A stretch of DNA of 64,000 nt from Pholis gunnellus (lineage: Eukaryota; Chordata; Actinopteri; Perciformes; Pholidae), in the NCBI GenBank assembly GCA_910591455.2, contig OU342817.1, forward strand, positions 4,161,980 through 4,225,979, in the 5' to 3' direction. The notes beneath the pieces are model-generated. The model made no database searches, was not told the origin of the DNA, and saw only the letters and a list, made by a program, of their open reading frames with translations. A program made the translations under genes and the position numbers. Positions 1 to 11,700 of this stretch are shown piece by piece; position 1 is the first letter of the stretch; each line of letters opens with the position of its first letter.

Positions 1-63
1 CCACCTCCAGCAGGTGGCCCTCGACCGGCACCTCGCCCCGCACACAGTACAGACGCCACTCAC
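1..63 (-). CDS. svil: svil exon, gelsolin-like repeat (truncated by window edge)
   Basis: The exon starts at 63 after a CACCCAG acceptor, phase 1, and reads (S)EWRLYCVRGEVPVEG. This matches the start of a C-terminal gelsolin-like repeat of supervillin. The exon runs off the left edge. Its first bases spell GTGAGT, so the acceptor junction CAG|GTGAGT also looks like a splice donor. Confidence 0.93.
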   Translation of the reverse strand, partial: MSGVCTVCGARCRSRATCWRW

Positions 64-2669
64 CTGGGTGCAGACGAGCAGATTTAAGTTATCACTCAGT
101 ATTACATAAATTACATACAAATCTCTGGCCTTTTATTGCTAAACAGACTGCGTATTGCTTTGTATTCCAAAAATTGCCACTTTACTTTTTTGGGCACAGA
201 GGTTATAATATGGGAAGCTTCAGCAGTAGATGATTAATAATCATGACTTTTAGTGTTAACTGCTGCGTGAATTTAATGAATATGCAGGAAAAATAAGGAA
301 CTGTTGGCATACAATCAAACATCCATTGAACAATTAATGTCAGGAATTAGATAAATAACTGGAATAAAGAGCAGACATGTAAAAATGTTTACTCTGAGTG
401 TTCTCCTCCTGCTCCTCCCTCTTGCCAGCGTGGACGATCATCCCTCCGTTGAAGCACTGCAGGAAACATGGAGGCTCCTTTCCTTGCTGCACCTGAACCT
501 GTAACAGACAGACACAGGAAACCAGTTATAAAACTAATGCAAACAAAACACTACTTTAATGACTACATGCTCTTAGATAAGTAGGAAGCTGGAGAACCTA
601 CTGCAAGAAAAAAACATCAGGGAACATCTGGATATCCTTCATTAACTCATGATGCTACAAAATCAGCATTGACATAAAAACAGTCCTTAATACGAAGCTT
701 ATTTTGTTATGTAGTGAGTCTGGGGTAGTAATAGTCCTCAAATATTGAATTGTCTACCTCTCACTTTCTGTTAGATGTATGTTTTGTTTGGATTATTTGG
801 CTGGTTTAGAAGCCTCGTTTCCTGTACCTGCGCCCCTCTTTCCTCGTCCAGCTCCACCGTCATCAGCGCCGACGTTCCTTTCTCGCTGACGGTGGAGTGT
901 CGACCCTGCCAGAAGAAGTAGCAGCATTTCTCCTTCCCCGGCCCGCTACTCCTCGCCTCAGGGTTCTGCCTACGACCAACTGACACACACACACACACAC
1001 ACAGGACAAAAACATGAACAAAATACTCTGAATTGTCAATAATAATGTAGTTATTGCAGCAAGCTTATCTCCCTGTGCTAACGGAAATCTTAACCTTGAA
1101 GCTTTTTTTCTTTTTCTTCGTGACAAAGTGGCAAAGAAAATAAAGATTATGATTAATTACAGCACAAAAACTTGGTGCTCATTAAATTATTCTAACATAT
1201 TAAGCATAATGTTTTATAGAGGATGTATATTGGGAGTCCACAGTGGCTAACCTGAGGTGTTGAGCATGTACTTCCACTTGACCACGTAGGCGTCTCCCTC
1301 ATGGAACTGGCCGATGCTCTGGCGCGGCAGACGGCTGTAGTCGAACTCCAGGATGTGCCAGACGTCCACAGACGCCGTGCTGATCTCCTGAGTCCTCATG
1401 TGGTCCTCGGTCTCCACCGGGCCGTGTCCGCGGCCGACATTTAACCCGTCCAAGATGGTGGAAATGGACGACTGGAGGACGGGCAGCATCAAGGTGGCGT
1501 CATAAGGCCGGCATTCTCTACCCGGGGCCTCCTGAGATAACTGAGAAGCAAAGATCACAGATAAGATTTCTTTAAGTACATTTTAAGAAGTGATAATAAC
1601 GTCCTTTCTGATCTGACAGGTAGCATAAGCTTCTCTTATTAATATTTTAGATGTCAATGGTAACACATGGGCTCATTCTTCTCTATGGTGCTTCGTACAG
1701 CATCCACTCAAAGGCATATGCTCTCTTATTCTGGTTTCTTAACTGTTCCTGGCAACATTAACTGAGATTAAGCATCAGCCCAATAATCCAATATATGAAC
1801 AGATGGGGGGGATAGAGAAAACATGTGAAGACTCTCTGATCTGTGTAAGAATCAAGCGTTGGATTTGCACCTTCTCCTCAGGTACAAGCTCGCCGCCTTC
1901 CTTCGGTGTTGGCGACTTCGCTTCGGTCCATTCCACGAACTTTTCTTTGAACAGGATTGTCTCGTTGTGCTCTGTCAGCCTGCCGAATATCGCCCAATCA
2001 GGACGGCCCTGGCCCTTCCTGTCAACACACACACAGACACAAAGAAATAGAGAAAAGAAGTCAAGATCAAACTTTATGTTACGTTAAATCAAAGAGCTTT
2101 AAATAAAGTAAGTCCATGGTGTGTACATTTGCATGTGTGGTTATTAATAGTTATCAGTGTTTTTTATGTCCTCTATTCTTTTTTAGAGACAGTTTACAAT
2201 CACTTTTTAACAATAGTTAATAGCTAAAATATAAAGACGCAGATTGTAGCAATAATATCATCCCTCACTGTTGATCTTTCTGTTATATTGCCGTGGTTTT
2301 GCTTTGCTTTGTCTGTCAAAGCACTTTGTAAACTCAGTTTTTAAAGGTGCTATATAAATAAAGTTATTATTATTATCATCATCAGACTATTTAAGGGCAA
2401 ATCATTTATAGTAATGAAAAGAACAGAAATACAGATGTGTTTATGTGTGTACTTGTATTAGTGATGTTGTGGGGACATGAATGCATTCACACACTCACAT
2501 TATGGGGACTCACCTCCCATCTGGGGACCAGAGTTGGTCCACCAGTTACTTATGAGTTAAGATTTGGTTTTGGGGTTAAGTAAGATAAAAAATGTGGGTT
2601 AAAAAAAAGGTTAGAGTAAGCCTTCAGAAAATGAATGCAAGTCAATAAAATGTTATTGCAACTGTGCGC

Positions 2670-2706
<37 letters not shown>

Positions 2707-5700
2707 TGTGTTTCCCACCTGGGTATGAGTGTGTTGCAGCCTCCAGGGTCCAGTGGGTTGATATCACAGCAGGTGTAGTCAAACGTCCCGTTCCAAAGGT
2801 GTTTGGCGAGCTGGAAGGCCACTTTCCTCTGAGCCAGAGTCACCTCTTTACCGTGCCACACATACACCTCACTGCCAAAGTCAAACACCAACACCTGCAA
2901 CAAAAACAATGGGAAAGCATCGGTGAGTTGTTTGTCCATGTTAGCCAAGAGCCACACAGAGGTTGTATTTTGAGTAAATGCCTCTACAAGCACCATGTGG
3001 ACAGTGCTCTTATATATATATTACATATGTTATACCATATTAAGACTACAATAGAAATAAATCACATTCCAGATGCTACTTCATTTGCATGCAAAACGAT
3101 CAATGTAACTGCAGTGCACTCCTTGGTGTTAGCCCCATTGTGCTGATCCCATTTCTATTTGTTCAGCAGCAGCAGCGCACAGATGGATGTAGGAGGTGCT
3201 CGCCATGGCACCTGCTGTTGCTAAGCAACACATTGAAAACCAGCTAGAAGCACAGAGCTCTTCTTCAGAATACTGACATATTATATATATCAGCAAATCT
3301 TAAGTTCCATACTGTGGTGATGCTGCATTATGCTGGCGTCATGAGTCTAGATTGAGTCAAAGGGCAACAGTGTCGGTTAAAAAGGTGGAATCAGGGATTC
3401 TCATCCACTGCGCTTTTTGTCAAATTCAGCGGGATATCGCCTCACGGTCCGGTAGCCTGGGTTCCCTCCTTAACCTCTCACAAACCTTCTCAAACACATT
3501 AAATTTAAGGACGTTCCAGGTCCGATTCCCTCAAATTCAAGGACCTAACACGGCATAGTTTTGCAATTGCCGCTGTTTAACCTGCATTGTTCAACTCATG
3601 CACGGGCGTGACCGCCGCACTTTCTCCAGGCAGGTGGAGCATAAAACAACGATGCTACTGTGGGCTGACACGCAGTGGAACATAACCTGTTTACTAACGT
3701 TAAATAAAAAAATATATCAAAAGAACTTCAATATCTATTCTTGCACGAAATATATATATTCAAGCACTTTCAACACTCTATTTATGTCTATTTTCAAAAA
3801 CATATAAGGCCTCGATTCCCCCATCCCCTCAAATTCACACACTTTCAAGGACTTCAAGGATCCCCTTAAAGATAAAGGCAGAGGGAGCGAGAGGGACGAT
3901 AAGGAGGGGGGTATTTGTTTGGGTGTTGAATTTAATTAACAATCTTTCTCCAGACACCACCTTTAAAAAGGCACCACTACTGCTCGCAGTGTAACATTTT
4001 AGTCTTCTAATCCAGGTCAAAAACACTGACAGCACATTCTCTCCATTTAAATATAAAAATAATAAAGCAAAAACCATGTCGAGACGCCTTTGTGGACCAA
4101 CAGAAAGTCTCACTGACCTCCTTGGACGCCAGCAGAGAGCTGCGAGGAACCTTCCCCCACTCGTCATCATCAGGAACCAGTTTGTCATCCAGCAGTCTGA
4201 AGATACAGTTGGTTTCCACAATGGCATTCTCAAACTGCTCATCCTCCTCTGGTGGACCAGCCGCTACAAGCACAATCAGACGGACATATTATAATCAGTA
4301 TAACTGTTTGTCATGCTTTAAAAAGTGTATACAGGGTATCTGTACACATTTTGAGAGAGACAACCTGAACTTTCTTGTCAAATCTGAATATTAAGGTCAT
4401 GTCTTACGTTGGTAAGCGGCCTGTCCTCCGAGCACCGTCCAGAACTGCTGGGTATCTGGACCTTGTGGGTTGACCCCTTCCTCGATGGTCTGCACCTGGT
4501 TCGCCCTGCAGCCCATGTCCTTCTTCGTCTGGATGAAGGTGGCCATATCTATAGCCTACAAGCGAGAAACAAAGAAAGAATTCAAGTTTTCTTTATTTAT
4601 CTAGGAACGGGGAACATCCAGCTTCACTTTTACACACACATTTTGAGAAAAGGTGCAACTCATAACAACTGAGTCAGAAACTGAAGACAACGTGAGGTTA
4701 CTATAAAGAGACTTGGCTGACTCACGGTAAGGTTGTTGTGCATAAAATCATAATAAAATGAGTAAACAGCTCTGAACGTGGAGGCGGAGCAGAAAAACAA
4801 ATGTTTATTACAAAGTGTCTAGACAGAGAGCCTTTGGGGAAATGTTAGAGCTGTAGCCTGAAAGCATGCGTTTGATGAGGAGCACAGATGGGCATATGTG
4901 CCAGTGTGTATTACTGTGTGTATTACTATTCGTGTGTGTGCAGGGAAATGAGAGGCAGCCACCTCTCTCTCTCACATTACAGCAGTAGCTTTGATTCTAG
5001 ACGTGCAAAATGAAAACTCTTAAGGAACAGACTGTCATGATTAGTAATACAGGAGCAGGCGCTCACCTTGGCCTTCTCAATGACGTTTGAGAACTCTCCC
5101 AGCCAGACGACGCAGTGCTCTGGAGTGACCAGCAGGAAACAGTCGCCGCTGTTCAGCGATGACGCTCTCGGCTCCACCAATCTGGTCTGAACGTGACGAC
5201 GACCTGGAAAAAAAATGTATTGATTAATCTACTGATTTATAGAGACAGAGTGCAATTAAGTCCCGCCCAGATTGGAGGAGAAAACGATTCATCGCTCATC
5301 TTTGACTTTGTATTCTGTGACGGTTACGTCTGCAAGCAAACGACAGAAAAATGTCAAAACGCTGCTGTGTGGTGGGATGCACTACCAACAGGGTAAAACA
5401 CCTAGAACTCAGTTTCTATAAGCTGCCTAACCGGAAAAAAAACAAGCCTTTAAGTAGACAAAAGAGGCATCAGCAGGAAAAATCAGGGAAACTGTGGGAT
5501 GCCTACAAGAATTCTGTCTAAATATCTGTTTTAGGTGAAGTATACTTCTGTAGGTTACCTTAAAGCATTTTGATAGTATGCAACTTGTGTTATAGTGGAA
5601 TGTGGAGAAATCAGAAAGCTATGAAGTATTATGATTGAATGTGCTAGGCTAACTATAGTAATGTGCTAACACATAGCTAACATTAGCATCATCATCATTT

Positions 5701-8700
5701 TAGTATCAACTGCACACCTGGTAAACATAGGATGCTAAAATAAATAATCCTTTGACAAGCTGAAATCTCATGATTTTAGCTAGCTCCGGGCATTTTGTTA
5801 GCGTTTCAGCACTTGGTTGCATATTGTGGCGCCGTTTGTTTTTCCTTCTGGTGGCCGTGCTTTTCAGAGTATGACGCTATAGCTTTTAGTTCCTTTAGCA
5901 CATATCAGCTGTCTGATGGAATCAGAAGGAATAGTTTGATATTTTGGGAAATAAGCTTACTTACTCTCTAGCGGAGAGTTAGATGAGAAGATCCACCCTC
6001 ATAAATATAAAGCTACAGCCAGTTAGCTTAGCTTAGCACAAAGACTGGACAGAGGGGGAAACAGCTAGCCTCGCTTTGTCTGAAGGTATTATAAAACATC
6101 ACATCTTGTGTGAAGACTGAAGTGTAACACATGACTATGTATTGTTTCATGGGCCTTTCCAAAAATATCATACTTATCTTTCCCTAAAAAAATAAGAAAT
6201 CAGTGGGCATGTTGTCAGCATAAGTCCAGCTTTTAATTAAGGCTGAACATCTATTATCAGTCTAAACCCTGAAAGTAAAGACAGTGGAAGGGAAGCAGCT
6301 TCATGCACACAGCTCAACACAGTCAGAAAGGGTTTTCACCTTTGACTTGCATCAGCATGAGGTTCTTGTATGGCACGGCGCTGTTGTTGGACATCTGCTC
6401 GGAGATGTTAACGCTGCGCAGACTCACGCTGTTGAAGTTTTCTTTACTGGCCAGACCAGCCAGAGCAGCATCAGAGAACTCAGAGGATTTATTCACTGGA
6501 ATGAGAGAGAGAAAAAATGATAACCTTCAGGGGTAGAAAAATACCATAAATGCTTCATTAAACTTTAAAGAAACTAAACCAGTAGAGTAAACACTGCTAC
6601 AGAAGTGGGCCATCTGAGGCTGCATTACAATTAGTACTGTTTACCCAATAAAAAAAAGAGGCGGAGATGAACGTAGTTTTGTAGGCTGTAAACAACGATA
6701 ATGTTCCCAATTCTCCACTGCGGTTTTTGACAACAAACACACACATAGACAAACACACGGCGTCATGCTTACGCTCACTCTTCTCAGCCTTCATCCTCTT
6801 GCTCTCCACCTGCGCCACGTTCAACCTCTGCTCCGTGTACTCGTGTCTGATGTCCTCTCTGGCTGCCAGCATCTTCACAGGGTTTCTGGACGCCTGGACG
6901 TTCCGGGACGGACGCACCGACCGCTTGTGCTGCACCATGGCCGAAGTCAACCTGGAACGGGAGAAAAGCATGTGCATGAGTGGTGTCTGATGTGCTCGAC
7001 TTATATTCAGCCATCCCTAAAAGCTTCATTGTTTACTTACTTGGGGCCCTGAGAACCAAAGATGGCGTCAAAATCCTCAGTGATCTCAATCCTGGTGGGC
7101 ATGCGTGGAAATTCAGCAACGCGTCTGTAGAACTTGGAGAAGATTTCGTCATCCAGCTTCATCACCTCCTTCACCGCCTTCTCGGTAACTGTTATGGTGG
7201 TTTCCTGCAGACCAGCCACTGATCAAGGATGGAAAAACTACATCAGGCCCGAACTCAATAATAAACACAAGGGTAGAATTTGCCGAAATAGCAGAAAGAA
7301 ATGCCCAAATAAATAGTTTTCTTTTAGAGAAGATGACACAAAACATTCCTTAATAGATATTGATATCACGTAACGAGCTTAAAGTCGGTGAGGAAGTTCA
7401 TACCTTTGCTATTCAGACGGCCCAAGAAGCTCTCCAACTTGTCTAGTTTCTTGTCCGATTCCATGTCTGATCTGGCCTCAATTTCTATAAATGAAATAAT
7501 GAAAGGTTACTACTGGCAACATTATCTTAACCAACTGAAAAAATGTATATATGGTCTGTCTTGGTGTGTTTTAATGAGCTTGTTTAAATGAAGTTTGTAA
7601 ATATATGTATATATTAGTACATATTGTAAAAGTTTAAAAGTGAAAGTATCGATCCCTTGTGGTTAAAGCGACAACAAAATGTGCAAATTAACCAATTCAG
7701 GTTGAAACCACACTGGTGCATAAACTCCTCTGATTTCTTTTATTTATTTAGCAGAGGTAGCAGTGATGACACTGGACACGGATCTGTCTCACCCTCTTGT
7801 GGTTTGTTGACAGCCGGCATGCTGCTCTTGAGTTTGGTGGAGACCGGTGACAGGATGGGACTGATAACGGAGGAGGAGGCTGCCAGGCCTGCGGACACAC
7901 AGACGGAAATTCACACGAGATAGGACGTTACATTTAATAATATATATTTTTAATTTACAGCAGTGAATCAGTCTATCAAAACATAATAAGTTTACCACAT
8001 ATTTCTGAAATTCCCAAGATATTATCAATTTGTGAATAAAAGACAAAATCACTTAATTTTTTTAGTTTTAAAATGTCGTGCTCATTATCTGCACTCAGAA
8101 TCGGTGTTCTGGGCCACTTCACACGTTGGCAGTGAAAGATGGCATGGCCACTAATAATCACACTGGGCATCGCAATCTAACACTGGGAAACAAATCTCAT
8201 CGAAAGAATCAGAGTGAGGGAAAGTGCATTTTATAGGCCCCTTTTTTTTGTCAAATATAATATGCATATTTGTGCATAAAAATCATGCCCAGTGGCATTT
8301 TCAAATGGTGCACACCTTCATGAATAAGGGTGGATAACAGCAGGTCTGCACACTGACCTTTCTTGACCATACGAGCGGCCACGGTGTACTGGGTGGAGTC
8401 GTTGGCCGCTCCTCTGCCCTTTGTCTTCCAGGCATCCTCACGGACTGAAATCATCTGTTTTCTCTCCTCGATGGACATCTGGGCCTCGATCTCCTCTCCC
8501 ATCTTCTGCACAGACAAGAGGACATCAGAAGAAACGATTAGGAAAAGATTTTAAAGAGTCAGGTCTTGAATGCAAAGCAACAAACTCTGCACAATAAGGC
8601 TACAATTCCAGGGTGTTTTCAGTCATGTTGGAGTTATTTTCCTTAACAGGTTTAAGAGCTGCATTCAAACTTAACACAAGATCATGGAGCCGAACCAAAA

Positions 8701-11700
8701 AGCTTCCAGACACTACTGGATCTACTTTCCATCACCTCTTACACAGCTTCACTATAACTTCATGTGACTCCACTCTTGCAAATATTCATGTAGTCACAGG
8801 ATCAAACCAAGCAGATATAAAAAGGGTGGATGCACTCAAACGTGCTCGCTGCATGTCCTTTCAAGCCCATATAAACTACTTTATTCCACCGTAGTAGTGA
8901 CGGCTATACTCCGAGTTCATGCAGTCAGAATCAAATGAAACTCAAGAGCACCCAAGGCGCCCAACACACCAGTAGCTGCAAACCAAGCAGAAAAGAAAAG
9001 ACTCAAGTACATGCAGCACATTCGAGCTTGTCAGGTTGCGTGTCCTTACCTGACTATGATGGTCAATATACTGACACTTTTGACCGAGGGAGATAGTAGG
9101 AGAAAAGGTGGAAGAGAAGACAGGTTCCTGAGGATGTAGAGGTGGATGGAACAGTGAAAGAAAGGAAAGCAGAGGAGGAAATGGAAGAAAAACGACGAGC
9201 ATGCAGATGAAGGAAGATAAGGGAGGGATGCAAAGGAGAGAAGGCCAGAAACTGGGAATGTAACATGACTGTTAAAACTACTGTTAAACTAATCGCTATA
9301 GTGCAGCTTCCAGACCAAATCTAAAAGCTCTGGAAACAATAATGACTTTGTATAACAGTTCACTGTTTGTAAGTTCTTTGTTCAGCTCTGGAGTCCTTGT
9401 TTTTAGATCTATTTCTGTTGTCAAATCCCTTGAATATGTGTGCACATACTTGGCCAATAAAGCCGATTCTCATAAATGAAATCTTTTAGTTTTTGGAACG
9501 TACATGCACAATGTAAATATCCATTTTAAAGAAATGACAAAAGCCTTTCAAAAGTAAAAAATGGATTGCTTTTGAATTGAAAGACCATGCCAAACAAAAA
9601 TCATTAAAGGCCATTGAATATAATGTATATCTTTTACTGTATTACTGTTAGTAACCAGCAGAAAACTGCAATGACCATTTTCCCTTTGATACTTTGTAAG
9701 CTGAGACACGAACAGCTTGAATCCAGCACAAAAGGGGTTCATTATCACATATTAGATCACCGGGGCAGTGAAAACACAGCTTAAAGGTGCATTAAGTCAT
9801 AATTGAAAAATGTAATCTATAATTTACATATATCTTTATTATATAGCAGTCAGCCACAAGTATTCTTTTCACACTCGCAGAGTCTTTAATTTGAATAATC
9901 TTTCGAGGCCTTAGGAGACTGGAAAACAGTTTTAATTGAAGATGTTCCAGAAGACAACAGGAATTGACTTTCTTTCACTTTGATTTAAGTTGATTACTTA
10001 ATGCCCCTTTAAGACGGAATCAGCAAAAAGCTAAATAAAGCTTTGAAAAGTTTTAGCGTCAGTGACTTTCCAAACACCGTCCCACCATTTCAGAAGCATC
10101 ACAGACTGAAAGTAAAGAAGAGCACCCACTACACACCCACTCAGGAGACGCAATCACACAAAGTCCACACAAAGCTGTGATTGGACAACACAAGTCCCAC
10201 ACGAAGCTGATTGGCCCACACCGGGTCTTACCCAGAGCTGCTCAGACACAGACACAGCGGAGTAGTCTTGAACGACCACCCCTTCCTCCTATAGGGGTTA
10301 AACACAAGGGAAGTTCTCGGTCAGATGGAGAGAAAGGGGGGAGGATGAGGGGGAGGGCATTGTTGCTGTAATGGGTTTAGGGGTGAGACAGCCTGGAGGA
10401 TTACCATCCAGGGTTTAAGCAGGCAGTTTCTCCCAACTGAATACTAATGTGAAGTAGATGAACTGCAGGAAAAAAAGTGTAAAACTTAGAAATTAGAGGT
10501 TCTTTGAGCGTATAATTTAATTGCAGCTCCGGTTTAACCAATAGAGATGCGTATAAATCCGTATTAGAAGATCCTTTAACATTCTTTTCTGTCAAATAAG
10601 CTTTCATTGTCACTATTGATACTTAGCTTTGGGAGCTTACTCAAATCTAATTGTGTTAAAAAAAAAAGAAGAATCTATTACCAAACCCCCAGACAGCTAA
10701 TTCTACAGCAGCAGACTGTCCTCCTGGTTTACAGCCTCTAGGGGCTGGATTGGATGCTGCACTGATCTGGACCACTGGGCTCAAACAACAGATGGACTGA
10801 AGGAGGAAATGAAAGGAGCACTTAGCTAAAGGAGCGAGGACGGGAGCTGGCATGGTAACCACGAAGGATGGGGGATGAAATGTGTTTACTCTGGCTACTT
10901 TGGTGAAGCTGCTCCACCAGTCTACCCAAAGATGGAACTTTTTTTGAGACATGTATTTGCTTTTTTTTAATTCAGGGATACTTAATTATCATATAAGCTT
11001 CCACCAAGATAGCAGCACATAGCAGGTCAATAGTAGAAGGTGAAGAGAGGGAAATTAATTTTCACTTTTAACCGGCTGTATTGAAGAGTTTTCAGGGATC
11101 TCTCCTAAACACAGCTTCGCCGTGGCATCCATTCGAGCAAACAACACAAGCAGCTCTTTAAAAAGAATCCAATGTATGTGATATAATACTATTTGAGTTG
11201 GTACACTGGTGCGCAGATGAGACTGACCTTCATCTCGCAGGTCTGCTCTGACTCCCATAGCTGCGCCTGCTGCTCGGTGGACACCACCTTAACCACTTCC
11301 TGTTTCTTGTTGATCCGGTTCCTCCAGTCCTCCTCACCACTCTTCTTCAGCAGCGCCACTCTGTCACAAAACGACAAAAACACATCACTCGTTAGAAACT
11401 CCAATCTTTCTTTTAAACTGTGTTTCAAAGTTTAAAAGGTACAAAATACAGTATGTGGGTGTAATTTGGGGGTATAAAATAATAGATAAGACTTCTAGGA
11501 GTCTTGGGTTTGAATATTCAAATCAGTGTGAACATCATATAGCTTGAATGAAGATGTGTGATACTATCAGATAGGGTGGTTTTCACTGAGTCATCCTTAA
11601 CATTTCTGTAGTTGTGCTGTAACATCACCTGTCTCAATATGTTTAATAAACTAAAGTGAGCTGAAAAAAGTGTTTCCAACCTGAAGGCTACTTGGGGTGA

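Noticed and set aside
2511..2560. Possible svil exon boundary at CTCACC
   Set aside because: It belongs to a dispersed repeat word also found near 14.1 kb.
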